NCBI GenBank assembly: GCA_910584065.1
Contig: CAJTZN010000011.1
Coordinates: 1 to 64,000 of the forward strand
DNA from: an uncultured Eubacterium sp.
Lineage (GTDB): Bacteria; Bacillota; Clostridia; Lachnospirales; Lachnospiraceae
Reading direction: 5' to 3'
DNA length: 64,000 nt
Shown here: piece by piece, positions 7,736-16,483 of the stretch
Layout of the letters: the number at the start of each line of letters is the position of its first letter
Position numbering within the stretch: the first letter of the stretch is position 1
Notes under the pieces: model-generated
What the model was told of the DNA's origin: nothing
Database searches by the model: none
Seen by the model: the letters and a program-made list of their open reading frames with translations, nothing else
Translations under genes and position numbers: made by a program

Positions 7736-9551
7736 AATACTTTCCTTCCATCCGTACCGTATCTTAAAATATATATTCGGACTGGTACTTTTTCCCTTCT
7801 TTTTTGTAGACAGAGCGGATACCCCCGACGCTGTCGTCTGTTCGTGGGCTGTCATCCTGTCCGCCCTCTGCCTTTGTCTGTATCGGGACTTCAAACAAAA
7901 AAAATTTGCCGTGGAAAAACGACTGCTTCGAACAAGCATTCCTGTTACGCTCCTCTTCGTTGTGATGCTTTCTTTTGATGGGATCATTAAAAGTCCTTTC
8001 TTTACGTTCCAATACTGGAACGCCCATCCCGCTTTTTTTCAGTTTGCCATCCTTTTTTGGGCGTACGCGCTCTACCTGCCCTCTGTCTTTTTGGGCGCCT
8101 GGCTCCTGATCCACTCCTTTTTTGAGTGGTTCGAAACGCCAAAACAGATGGAACAGATCAGTGAGGCAAACGACAAAACTTATCGTGACAAAAAATTATT
8201 CTGGTTATGTGCGGGAACGATCACGGCCCTCTCCGTCGTCTCTGTGCTCTCCGCTTATCCCGGTGTATGGATCGAGGGCGATGTCGCTACCGTGTTAGCC
8301 TATATAGAAAGCGAATGGTCAAACTGGCATCCCTTCCCCTATCTGCTCCTGGTCTGGGCTGGAAATTCCATTTTCCACACCACATTTGCCATCAATATTT
8401 TCCAGACCATCGCATGGATCTGTTTGAACCTCTACATTTTACATGTACTGAAAAACATCCATACACGCTGTATGATCATTTATACGATCGTCCTCTGTCT
8501 CTCCGCTACCCCGTTCACCTATCTGGCGGTCATGTACAAGGACACGCTGTTTTCCATGGGCGTATTAGGGATAACAGCGGCGCTCGTCCAGATCATCCGA
8601 AATAGAAAAATGTCCATCACAGATTTCATCGCCCTGAATGCGGCGGCACTTTTTGTGACACTGTTCCGGCATGCGGGCCAGGCAGTTACCATCGTGATGT
8701 GCCTGTCCTGTATGGCATATTTCTGGAAAAAGCGGGAACTTTTGATCCGTTTCGCCGCGACACTCGGCGTGCAGATCGGATTCTACCTGCTTTTCTTCGT
8801 CGTTTTATTCCAGCAGTTTCAGGTCACCGAAAATCCGGCTTACGTAAAATATGGTACGCCGATGGCAATGATCGGGGCGGCCGTACAGGATGGTATGGTT
8901 TTTGACGCGGAAGATCAGGCGCAGCTTGAAAAAGTGATGCCTTTGGAAAACTGGAGCAACTGCTACGATAAATACTGGGCCGATTCCATTTCCCGCTGGT
9001 GGGGAGAGATTGGAAATACTATTTTTACCGTGGAAGATCTGATCCAAAAAGAAGATTACGGTTCTTTCCTCATCAAAATGAACGCCAAAATTTTAGCTAG
9101 AAATCCCCGCCTATATTTCCGCGCCTTTTTCGATATGAACAGTATTCTGTGGGAGATGGGGATGCCTTCTGACTATAAGGATATGTCCTTATGTCAGGTG
9201 AACGAAAATGGACAGATCCGCTATACCGCCTTCCACCGTTTCACCAATCTCTGGTGGCAGTTCGGAGAAGAGCTTTCTGTCACACATGCGCTGTTCCAGC
9301 GAGCCGGTGCAAGCCTGTTTACGATCTTCGCCATCCTGCTCGTCTTATTCCGCAAAAGGCGAGGGGCTCTTTTCTTTGCCTGCATTCCCGTTATCCTGCA
9401 TAACGTCCTGTTATTCGTGGCGATACCGGCACAGGATCCGCGCTACGCCCTGCCCGCCATTGAGTGCGCTATTTTCATCGCCGCGCTCATACCTGCTATC
9501 GCGACTCTTTCAAAAAAGACAAAAGAGGAAACTCAAAACTCGCCGTTATAA
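7725..9551 (+). CDS. Large multi-spanning membrane protein, DUF6020-like
   Basis: A 608-residue polytopic protein with about twelve hydrophobic segments and an extracytoplasmic loop before the last ones (~residues 380-480). After the third segment it has SAYPGVWIEGD followed by an ESEWSNWHPFPYLLLVW stretch; the acidic residue in the first outside loop and the W-x-P pattern are typical of GT-C glycosyltransferases that use lipid-linked sugars. I recognise it as like DUF6020. GAGG precedes its ATG, which lies inside the GT2 gene, so the two are coupled. Inferred role: transfer of the lipid-linked sugar made by the GT2 enzyme. Its 3' end overlaps the converging gene by 19 bp. Confidence 0.65.
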   Translation: MNSKILSFHPYRILKYIFGLVLFPFFFVDRADTPDAVVCSWAVILSALCLCLYRDFKQKKFAVEKRLLRTSIPVTLLFVVMLSFDGIIKSPFFTFQYWNAHPAFFQFAILFWAYALYLPSVFLGAWLLIHSFFEWFETPKQMEQISEANDKTYRDKKLFWLCAGTITALSVVSVLSAYPGVWIEGDVATVLAYIESEWSNWHPFPYLLLVWAGNSIFHTTFAINIFQTIAWICLNLYILHVLKNIHTRCMIIYTIVLCLSATPFTYLAVMYKDTLFSMGVLGITAALVQIIRNRKMSITDFIALNAAALFVTLFRHAGQAVTIVMCLSCMAYFWKKRELLIRFAATLGVQIGFYLLFFVVLFQQFQVTENPAYVKYGTPMAMIGAAVQDGMVFDAEDQAQLEKVMPLENWSNCYDKYWADSISRWWGEIGNTIFTVEDLIQKEDYGSFLIKMNAKILARNPRLYFRAFFDMNSILWEMGMPSDYKDMSLCQVNENGQIRYTAFHRFTNLWWQFGEELSVTHALFQRAGASLFTIFAILLVLFRKRRGALFFACIPVILHNVLLFVAIPAQDPRYALPAIECAIFIAALIPAIATLSKKTKEETQNSPL

Positions 9552-9994
9552 ATTGGCACGCCGAAATAGACGACCGTTTTATCCTCGTTTTCATCGTAAG
9601 TGACCGCGATGTTCATGTTGATCGTTTTGCCATTTACTTTTTTGACCAACCCGATTCCGTTCGTAAACCCATACGCCACATAGAAACCGCGGTCGGTATA
9701 TTCGGATAAGCGGGCGCCGCCCTCATATCCGAATATATCATCCGCGATCTTTCGTTTTTCCTCTGTCGAAAGGCGGCCAGGGATTTTCCCCATGATCCAG
9801 CCGCCTTCCCGGCAGATATCCCGTATATCGCTGCTTCCCGCTTCGACAACGAGCTGATTTCTCGCAAACGCCTGTGTCATGTCCGTCCGACTCACAAAGA
9901 TTCTTGTCACGATGATCTGCGCAAATACAACGATCCACAGTGTACAGGCAATATATATCATGAATTTTATTTTTCTACTCACTTTTTTACTCAT
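9533..9994 (-). CDS. Membrane-anchored protein, YwmB-like
   Basis: A 153-residue protein with one N-terminal membrane segment (residues ~9-32) and an extracytoplasmic domain containing GGWIMGKIPGRLSTEEKRKIADDIF and a C-terminal beta-rich region ending VVYFGVPIYNGEF. It resembles the YwmB/TATA-box-binding-like family of Firmicutes but is shorter than usual (about 240 residues). Start set at 9994, where AGGAGG lies 8 nt upstream; the longer frame from 10030 has no site. Function unknown in the family. It converges with and overlaps the DUF6020-like gene. Confidence 0.5.
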   Translation of the reverse strand: MSKKVSRKIKFMIYIACTLWIVVFAQIIVTRIFVSRTDMTQAFARNQLVVEAGSSDIRDICREGGWIMGKIPGRLSTEEKRKIADDIFGYEGGARLSEYTDRGFYVAYGFTNGIGLVKKVNGKTINMNIAVTYDENEDKTVVYFGVPIYNGEF

Positions 9995-10110
9995 ACTCCG
10001 AGCCTCCTTTGTTTTATTGCCACAGGGCAAAAAAGTTCCGATTTGTAAACATTATTCACAAATTGGAACTTGCTTATACAATTTTTTGATTTTTGTCCTT
10101 CGTATATAAT

Positions 10111-10151
10111 GAAAAAACAACAAAAGAGCCACTTGCAAAACAAGCGGCTCT
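10111..10151 (-). terminator. Rho-independent terminator downstream of malQ
   Basis: On the minus strand AGAGCCGCTTG pairs with CAAGTGGCTCT across a 5-nt loop and is followed by TTTGTTGTTTTTTC. It probably ends transcripts coming from malQ. Confidence 0.75.
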
Positions 10152-10167
10152 GGTGTATAATTTACTT

Positions 10168-10200
10168 AGAAGTAATCGGAATTGAACCTCCGATTGCCCT
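10168..10200 (-). other. Possible tRNA T-arm remnant
   Basis: The minus strand reads ATCGGAGGTTCAATTCCGAT, which looks like a tRNA T-arm (GGTTCAATTCC) but does not pair with the usual 5/7/5 geometry, and no anticodon or D arm can be drawn upstream. It sits 17-50 nt before the malQ-side terminator. Could be a relic of a tRNA gene or of an attachment site; evidence is slight. Confidence 0.25.
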
Positions 10201-10227
10201 CAGATTAAGCAAAAATTATAAGAATTT

Positions 10228-10260
10228 AAGCATCCTCACTTTAGGCAGGTAGGGATGCTT
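10228..10260. repeat. Inverted repeat just past malQ
   Basis: AAGCATCC (10228-10235) and GGATGCTT (10253-10260) form a perfect 8-bp stem with a 17-nt loop, 40 nt beyond the malQ stop. No T-run follows on either strand, so it may assist the stronger terminator at 10111-10151. Confidence 0.4.
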
Positions 10261-10299
10261 ATTTCTTTCTGTGATTGTCACTCCATAACTCCCAGACGC

Positions 10300-11793
10300 T
10301 TACAGACGCCCATACAACTTCGTCGTCCTGTAGATCTTCTCACAGAGCTCCTCCGAAAAATCCCCCTCCTTCATCCGCCAGTGCCAGTTACACCCCAGGG
10401 TAGATGGCGTATTCATCCTGGCCTCCTTCGTCAGGCTGAGATAATCCTGTGCCGGTATAACACAGAGCGACGCCACGCTCCGCTGCGCCATCACGATCAT
10501 CTGCCAGGTAATCTCTTCCGCTGTCACTTCCTCTATTCTGCCCGGCAGGTTCATATAGCGGAGCGCCACATTCCTGTCCGCCTCCGTCATCTCGTCCCAC
10601 CAGCTTTTCGTCGTCTGATTGTCATGCGTCCCCGTATAGACGACACAATTCGCTGTATAATTATGCGGCATATAGTCGCTTTCTTCCCTCGAGTCAAAAG
10701 CAAACTGCAGCACCTTCATCCCCGGATACCCCGTGTCCGCCAAAAGTCTGCGCACGCCGTCCGTCAAAAATCCCAAATCCTCCGCGATGATTTCCTGCCG
10801 CCCCATCTTTTGTTCTATTTCTTCGAAAATACGGATTCCCGGGCCGCGTTCCCACGCTCCGTTTACCGCGGTCTCCTCCCCAAAGGGAATGGCATAATAT
10901 TCATCAAAGCCGCGGAAATGGTCGATGCGCACCATATCATACCAGCGGAAACAATGGCGGATCCGCGCAAGCCACCAGTCAAATCCGGTCTTCTCATGAT
11001 ACACCCAGTCATAGAGCGGATTTCCCCATAACTGCCCGGTTTGCGAAAACGCGTCTGGCGGACAGCCGGCTACCGCCTTTGGCTCCAACTCCTCGGTAAA
11101 CTGGAATAACTCCGGATGCGACCACGTATCCGCGCTGTCGAGCGCCACATAGATCGGGATGTCCCCGATGATCCGCACGCCTTTTCCGTTCGCGTAAGCT
11201 TTCAGCTTGTTCCACTGTCTGCTGAATTCGAACTGTAAAAACATATAAAAATACATGTCATCCTCAAATTCCTCGCGGTAACGGCAAAGCGCCTCTGGTT
11301 CTCGCCTCTTAATGTCATCCTCCCATTTGAGAAAACTCTGTCCCCCCTTGCTGTCCTTGATCGCCATAAACAGCGCGTAGTCGGGAAGCCATCCCTCATT
11401 TTCCGAGACGAACTGCTGAAACTCCCCATTTCCCCGTATGCCGCTGTTCTCAAATGCCTTGCGCAGCACCAAAAAACGCGTGTTGTACAACTGCTCGTAA
11501 TCCACCGATCTCTCATCGGCCTGCTGCTGTAGCTGCAAAAGATCGTCTGCCGCCAGATACCCCCTGGATACCAGCTCATCCAGCGATATGAAATACGGAT
11601 TGCCCGCAAACGTCGAAAAGGACTGGTACGGCGAGTCTCCGTAACCGGTCGGTCCCATCGGCAGGATCTGCCAGTACTTCTGGCCCGCCCTGACAAGTAC
11701 ATCTACAAATTTATAAGCCTGCTCGTCAAAGCCACCGATGCCGTACGCTGATGGCAGACTGGAAACAGGCAGTAATATTCCGCTCGCTCTCAT
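10300..11793 (-). CDS. malQ: 4-alpha-glucanotransferase (amylomaltase, GH77)
   Basis: A 497-residue cytoplasmic GH77 enzyme that moves alpha-1,4-glucan segments between maltooligosaccharides, used in starch and glycogen metabolism. Seen: RASGILLPVSSLPSAYGIG at the N-terminus, the nucleophile region DMVRIDHFRGFDEYYAIP, the acid/base region EIIAEDLGFLTDGVRRLL, and TGTHDNQTTKSWW. Normal length. AGGAGG lies 5 nt before the ATG. It follows the PPIase lipoprotein gene by 14 nt and probably shares its transcript. Glycogen synthesis genes glgC and glgD lie 15 kb away on the same strand. Confidence 0.95.
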   Translation of the reverse strand: MRASGILLPVSSLPSAYGIGGFDEQAYKFVDVLVRAGQKYWQILPMGPTGYGDSPYQSFSTFAGNPYFISLDELVSRGYLAADDLLQLQQQADERSVDYEQLYNTRFLVLRKAFENSGIRGNGEFQQFVSENEGWLPDYALFMAIKDSKGGQSFLKWEDDIKRREPEALCRYREEFEDDMYFYMFLQFEFSRQWNKLKAYANGKGVRIIGDIPIYVALDSADTWSHPELFQFTEELEPKAVAGCPPDAFSQTGQLWGNPLYDWVYHEKTGFDWWLARIRHCFRWYDMVRIDHFRGFDEYYAIPFGEETAVNGAWERGPGIRIFEEIEQKMGRQEIIAEDLGFLTDGVRRLLADTGYPGMKVLQFAFDSREESDYMPHNYTANCVVYTGTHDNQTTKSWWDEMTEADRNVALRYMNLPGRIEEVTAEEITWQMIVMAQRSVASLCVIPAQDYLSLTKEARMNTPSTLGCNWHWRMKEGDFSEELCEKIYRTTKLYGRL

Positions 11794-11807
11794 ATCATCC
11801 TCCTGCT

Positions 11808-12794
11808 TTAATTGGCAAGCAGTGATTTGCTCACCTTTACCTCGTATTTTTCCGCCCAGTTCTCATATGCCGCCTGGAACGTCATATTCTGCTGCCCCGT
11901 GATATACTGCTCCCGGTACACTTTATTTAACCCTTTCGTACTTTTTTTCAGACAAAAGATCAGGTAAAAACCATCCTGTTCCTCGATCACATTACTGACC
12001 GTGTGCTTTTCCATCGCCAGCGCCGTATTTACAAGGGTGGAACGGCCATCCATCTTTCCGATGATGACCTCCTGCGGGGCAGATCCGGTTTTTTCTCTGG
12101 CAAAGGAATAGAAATTGCCTTTATAGGTTCGCTGCTCTGCTGCCAGCGCGCCTATTTTTGCCCGGACCTCTTCCCGGTTCGAATCATCCGCCGGCATATG
12201 GATCATCAGTACTTTGGCGGCCTGCATCGACGCCTCGTCGATAGTTGCCTCCACATTTCCCGTCACGACGTCATACATTTTTCTCGCCACCTCGTTTTCC
12301 TCGAAAATCTGGTGCATCCCCTCTGCCGTGATACCATTTTGCTGCTGTACTTCCAGCGGAATCGAGGCGAGATACTGGTCTGCTTTGTGGTCGGTCCCCT
12401 CTTTTTCATCTATGCCCAGACCGATTCCCTGAACAGCCGCCTCTTTGTTCATCACCTTGATCTGTATGATCAGGCGGAGAATATCTTCGATCGCAGTCTG
12501 GCCCACCGTCTTGTCACCTAAATTGTAATCCCACACCTGCGCGGACATAACGTCCTCGTATTGATTTTTCAAAAACCAGCTATACATGCGGTATTCATTG
12601 TACAAAACTTTCGTGCTGCCCACGCCGATCACGGTCGAATCCTCTTTCAGATCGCCATTGGATACGGCGGCGGCCCCTTCCGTACTCGATACCTCTTCGG
12701 GAGCGTCCGCTTTTTCCGAACAGGCCGCTGCGCCCACCGAAATTCCTAAAATAAGTATGCCACCGATCAATTTTCTTATCATGCTATTTTTCAT
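11808..12794 (-). CDS. Parvulin-like peptidyl-prolyl isomerase lipoprotein (PrsA/SurA type)
   Basis: A 328-residue exported protein. The N-terminus has charged residues, a hydrophobic stretch (LIGGILILGISVGAAAC) and a lipobox-like Cys at about 25, so it is probably a lipoprotein. A SurA-N-like helical region (~45-180) is followed by a PPIC-like domain (~185-300: AKVLMIHMP, FYSFAREKTGSAPQEVIIG, IEEQDGFYLIFCLKK). Such foldases help exported proteins fold at the membrane-wall interface. Start set at 12794 (GGAG 9 nt upstream), so the ATG lies inside the end of mfd (11-nt overlap). The mfd-prsA order is common in Clostridia. Confidence 0.75.
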   Translation of the reverse strand: MKNSMIRKLIGGILILGISVGAAACSEKADAPEEVSSTEGAAAVSNGDLKEDSTVIGVGSTKVLYNEYRMYSWFLKNQYEDVMSAQVWDYNLGDKTVGQTAIEDILRLIIQIKVMNKEAAVQGIGLGIDEKEGTDHKADQYLASIPLEVQQQNGITAEGMHQIFEENEVARKMYDVVTGNVEATIDEASMQAAKVLMIHMPADDSNREEVRAKIGALAAEQRTYKGNFYSFAREKTGSAPQEVIIGKMDGRSTLVNTALAMEKHTVSNVIEEQDGFYLIFCLKKSTKGLNKVYREQYITGQQNMTFQAAYENWAEKYEVKVSKSLLAN

Positions 12795-15700
12795 TGTGCG
12801 ACTCTCCTTCTGGTATTTTAATCTCACTGATCTTTTCCACTACATGAACTAACTGGGGCAGAAGTTCATCCTCCCCGTCTGCCTTGTACACGAAATACGG
12901 CGGTGTGTCGGGCACGAACCGCAGCCGCTTGCCGAACGACTGGATCAAGTGCGGAATTTTCTCCGGAGCGACCTCCGCCTGCTGGTACATTGTAATACGA
13001 ACCTCATTTGGTTTCTGCGCGATCGCCGTAATAAACGAGTCATGCGCCTGCACTTTCAGCAAAGCGATGTCCAAAAGATTGCACACGCTCTGCGGCGGTT
13101 CGCCGAAACGGTCCACAAGTTCGTCAATCATGTCATCCTTTTCCGCCTGGTTCTCAATCTCCGCGATCCGCTTATAAACGTCCAGTTTTTGAAATTCATT
13201 GGTGATATAGTCCGGCGGGATAAATCCGTCGATCTTCAGGTCGATGCTCGTCTCAAATTCGTCATTTTCCACTTTCTCGCCTTTCAGCTTCTTTACGGCC
13301 TCATTCAGCATCTTGCAGTACAGGTCGTATCCGACCGCCTCCATATGCCCGTGCTGCCTGGCGCCAAGCAGATTACCGGCGCCGCGTATTTCGAGATCCC
13401 TCATAGATATTTTAAACCCTGAACCGAGTTCTGTAAACTCTTTTATGGCGGCAAGGCGTTTTTCCGCGATTTCTTTTAACATGCGGTCGCGTTTGTACAT
13501 CAAAAAGGCAAACGCCGTACGATTCGAGCGGCCCACACGGCCCCGCAGCTGGTACAGCTGGGACAGGCCGAGCTTATCCGCCTCGTCAATAATGATCGTA
13601 TTGACGTTTGGTATATCCAGGCCGGTCTCCACGATCGTCGTAGAAACAAGCACATCAATGTCCCCGTTGACAAAGGAAAACATCGTGTTTTCCAGTTCCC
13701 TCTCATTCATCTGCCCGTGGGCGTACGCCACGACAGCTTCCGGGACAAGTTTCGCTACCTCACCGGCGATGATATCCATATTGGCCACGCGGTTATAGAC
13801 ATAATAGATCTGCCCGCCGCGCCCCAGCTCACGCAGGATCGCCTCGCGGATGATCTCATCGCTGCGCTCCATGACAAATGTCTGGATCGGCATACGGTCT
13901 ACCGGCGGCTCTTCGAGCACGCTCATATCCCGGATGCCGACAAGGCTCATGTGAAGCGTCCGCGGGATCGGCGTCGCCGTCAGCGTGAGCACGTCAATAT
14001 CATTTTTCAGCTGTTTCAGCTTTTCTTTGTGCGTCACCCCGAAGCGCTGCTCCTCGTCCACGATCAGCAGGCCGAGATCTTTGTAAACAATATCTTTTCC
14101 GAGCAGGCGGTGTGTCCCGATCACGATATCGACGCTTCCCTTGCGCAGCTTTTCGATCGTCTCCCGCTGCTCCTTCGCGGTACGCAGTCTTGAGAGCATC
14201 CCTACTTCAATGCTGAAATCCCTCATCCGCTGCACAAATGTATTGTAATGCTGGCCGGCCAGTATCGTCGTCGGAACGAGCATTGCCACCTGCTTTCCGT
14301 CCATAACCGCCTTGAACGCCGCCCGTATCGCAATCTCCGTCTTTCCATAGCCGACGTCGCCGCAGATGAGGCGGTCCATACTTTTCCGGCTCTCCATGTC
14401 CGCCTTCGTGTCCTCGATCGCGCGCATCTGATCCTCGGTTTCCTCATAGGGGAACAATTCCTCAAATTCCTGCTGCCAGACGGTATCTTTTTCAAACGCG
14501 TGCCCTTCCCTGGCCTGCCGCTTCGCATACAGATCCACTAATTCCTGCGCGATCTCCTTTACGGCGCCTTTCACCCGAGTTTTCGTCTTTTTCCACTCCG
14601 GCGAATTGAGTTTATTCAGCTTCGGCACCTTTTCCGCGTCGCCGCCCGCATATTTCTGCAGCAATTCGAGCGACGTCGCCGGAATGTACAGATTGCTCCC
14701 GCCGGCGTAGGATACTTTTAAATAATCCTTTGTGATATGATCGACTTCTATTTTTTCGATGCCCTCGTAAATGCCGAGCCCGTGATTTTCATGTACGACA
14801 TAATCCCCGACCTTCAGGTCATTGAAGCTGTGGATCGCAGCTCCTTCATACTTCTTCGGTTTCCGGCGCTGCTTTTTTACCCCGCCGAATATGTCGCCCT
14901 CCGTCAGCACGACAAAACGGAGATTGGGATATTCAAAGCCTTTTCTCAGATTTCCTTTGGAGATCATGACTTCGCCAGGCAGCAGCTCATGTTCCAGCTC
15001 CCGGCTGTAAAAGGCTACGATGTCAAAATCCTGCAGATCGCTGCACAACCTTTCCCCCCTCGTTTTCGAGCCAGACAGCACGAGAATACGGTATCCGCTT
15101 TTCTTTAAACGCTGGATGTCTTTTGCCAGGAGGGAAAAGTTATTATTATAGGAAGGCGCGGACTGCACCTGGAAATTGAATTTCCTCTTCACCGGCCAAT
15201 CCTTTACCGCCATGTCGAGCGTCGTCAAAAGCAGCAGCGGAAGCTGGTTCAGCTTCTTTAATACGACTGGGAGCGAAAAGATCACTTCCATCTGTTTCGG
15301 CAGGATGTAACCCTTTTCCAGCCGGCTGACCATACTCTCCCGAAATTCATATTCGACCGCCTCGCCTTTCTCGATACAGCGGTTCGGCTCATCGATAAAT
15401 ACACACACGTCCCGCCCGGCAAAATAGTCAAAAAAGGAATAGACGTCATCGGTAAAATAACTCACGTAACTTTCCAAATTAACCAATCCGTGATAGACCT
15501 CATACATTTCCCGGAAATTGTCGACATTTTGCGTCAGCCTGGCAGCCTCCTCCGTTTTCCCCTCTTCCTTCCATTTCCGCACGCATTTCTTCCGTTCCTC
15601 TTCCATCTCATGTAACCCGGCGGCAATCTGGTCTTCCTCGAGAAAAATCTCCGCTGCCGGATAAATACCGACCGCCTCCACCGTCTCCACCGAGCGCTGG

Positions 15701-16338
15701 CTTTCCACGTCGATCCGGCGGATGTTATCGACCTCATCGCCCCACAATTCGATGCGGTACGGACATTCCTCAGTGAGCGGAAAGATATCGATGATACCGC
15801 CCCTGACCGAAAATTCTCCCTCCCTCTCGACCTGGCCCGCATTTTCATAGCCGATGTACGTCAGTTTTTGGCGCAAATGCTCCAGATCGACCTCGTCGCC
15901 AACTTTGACATAAATACTGTGCTTTTCGTACATGTCAAAAGAAAGGCAGTAATCCATGCCCCCATCCATCGTCGTCACGATGGTGACAGGATCTCCCTCC
16001 ATCAGTTTTTTTATGACCCGCAGGCGCTCCTTGACAATCGCCTGCCCGTGTACATCCGAACTGAAAAAAATGAAATCTTTCGCCGGATAGTACATCACCT
16101 CTCCAAAGGCGTTCGTTCTCTCATACAACCTCAGATCTTCCACCAGTTCCTTGGCCCGGACTTCATTATGTGTTATGACAAGGCGGTTTTGGAACGATGC
16201 CCCTGCACCATAGATCATATGGCTTTTCTGCGTATCCATACATCCGATCACATTAATGGGAAACTCGCCCTTTTTCATCGAACGGTTCAGTTGTTCAAAT
16301 TCCTCCAGCTCGTGGAGTGGTGCCAATAATGTATTCAC
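12784..16338 (-). CDS. mfd: Transcription-repair coupling factor
   Basis: A ~1185-residue SF2 ATPase that removes RNA polymerase stalled at DNA damage and recruits UvrA. Domains in order: UvrB-like N-terminal module, the RNA-polymerase interaction domain (VGDYVVHENHGLGIYEGI), the RecG-like motor (LICGDVGYGKTEIAIRAAFKA Walker A; VDEEQRFG helicase motif II; LRGRVGRSNRTAFAF), and a C-terminal TRCF domain (~1020 onward). Start taken as GTG at 16338 with AGGA 7 nt upstream, which gives the family's usual start (NTLLAPLHELEEF); an in-frame ATG at 16377 would add 13 residues. Heads the mfd-foldase-malQ transcript. Confidence 0.96.
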   Translation of the reverse strand: MNTLLAPLHELEEFEQLNRSMKKGEFPINVIGCMDTQKSHMIYGAGASFQNRLVITHNEVRAKELVEDLRLYERTNAFGEVMYYPAKDFIFFSSDVHGQAIVKERLRVIKKLMEGDPVTIVTTMDGGMDYCLSFDMYEKHSIYVKVGDEVDLEHLRQKLTYIGYENAGQVEREGEFSVRGGIIDIFPLTEECPYRIELWGDEVDNIRRIDVESQRSVETVEAVGIYPAAEIFLEEDQIAAGLHEMEEERKKCVRKWKEEGKTEEAARLTQNVDNFREMYEVYHGLVNLESYVSYFTDDVYSFFDYFAGRDVCVFIDEPNRCIEKGEAVEYEFRESMVSRLEKGYILPKQMEVIFSLPVVLKKLNQLPLLLLTTLDMAVKDWPVKRKFNFQVQSAPSYNNNFSLLAKDIQRLKKSGYRILVLSGSKTRGERLCSDLQDFDIVAFYSRELEHELLPGEVMISKGNLRKGFEYPNLRFVVLTEGDIFGGVKKQRRKPKKYEGAAIHSFNDLKVGDYVVHENHGLGIYEGIEKIEVDHITKDYLKVSYAGGSNLYIPATSLELLQKYAGGDAEKVPKLNKLNSPEWKKTKTRVKGAVKEIAQELVDLYAKRQAREGHAFEKDTVWQQEFEELFPYEETEDQMRAIEDTKADMESRKSMDRLICGDVGYGKTEIAIRAAFKAVMDGKQVAMLVPTTILAGQHYNTFVQRMRDFSIEVGMLSRLRTAKEQRETIEKLRKGSVDIVIGTHRLLGKDIVYKDLGLLIVDEEQRFGVTHKEKLKQLKNDIDVLTLTATPIPRTLHMSLVGIRDMSVLEEPPVDRMPIQTFVMERSDEIIREAILRELGRGGQIYYVYNRVANMDIIAGEVAKLVPEAVVAYAHGQMNERELENTMFSFVNGDIDVLVSTTIVETGLDIPNVNTIIIDEADKLGLSQLYQLRGRVGRSNRTAFAFLMYKRDRMLKEIAEKRLAAIKEFTELGSGFKISMRDLEIRGAGNLLGARQHGHMEAVGYDLYCKMLNEAVKKLKGEKVENDEFETSIDLKIDGFIPPDYITNEFQKLDVYKRIAEIENQAEKDDMIDELVDRFGEPPQSVCNLLDIALLKVQAHDSFITAIAQKPNEVRITMYQQAEVAPEKIPHLIQSFGKRLRFVPDTPPYFVYKADGEDELLPQLVHVVEKISEIKIPEGESHNEK

Positions 16339-16417
16339 AATCCCATCCTGCCTTTCATCTATAATGAAACCTGCCATAATAAAACCTGTGCGCCAGTAAA
16401 ACTATTTTTCACGCGGA

Positions 16418-16448
16418 AGAAGCACACAAAGTCCCTGTGTGCTTTTTC
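16418..16448 (-). terminator. Terminator after the M56 gene
   Basis: AAGCACACA and TGTGTGCTT form a 9-bp stem with a 7-nt loop between the M56 stop codon (minus) and the mfd start. The minus-strand 3' flank is T-rich (TTCTTCC); the plus side has TTTTT. It separates the accessory block from mfd. Confidence 0.6.
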
Positions 16449-16483
16449 GTTAGCGCTTATTCTACCATATTTACGGGCTTATG

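Noticed and set aside
10070..10252. Plus-strand 60-codon frame with VIGIEPPIALRLS
   Set aside because: This kind of peptide is typical of false translation across tRNA-like sequence; it has no ribosome site and covers a terminator.
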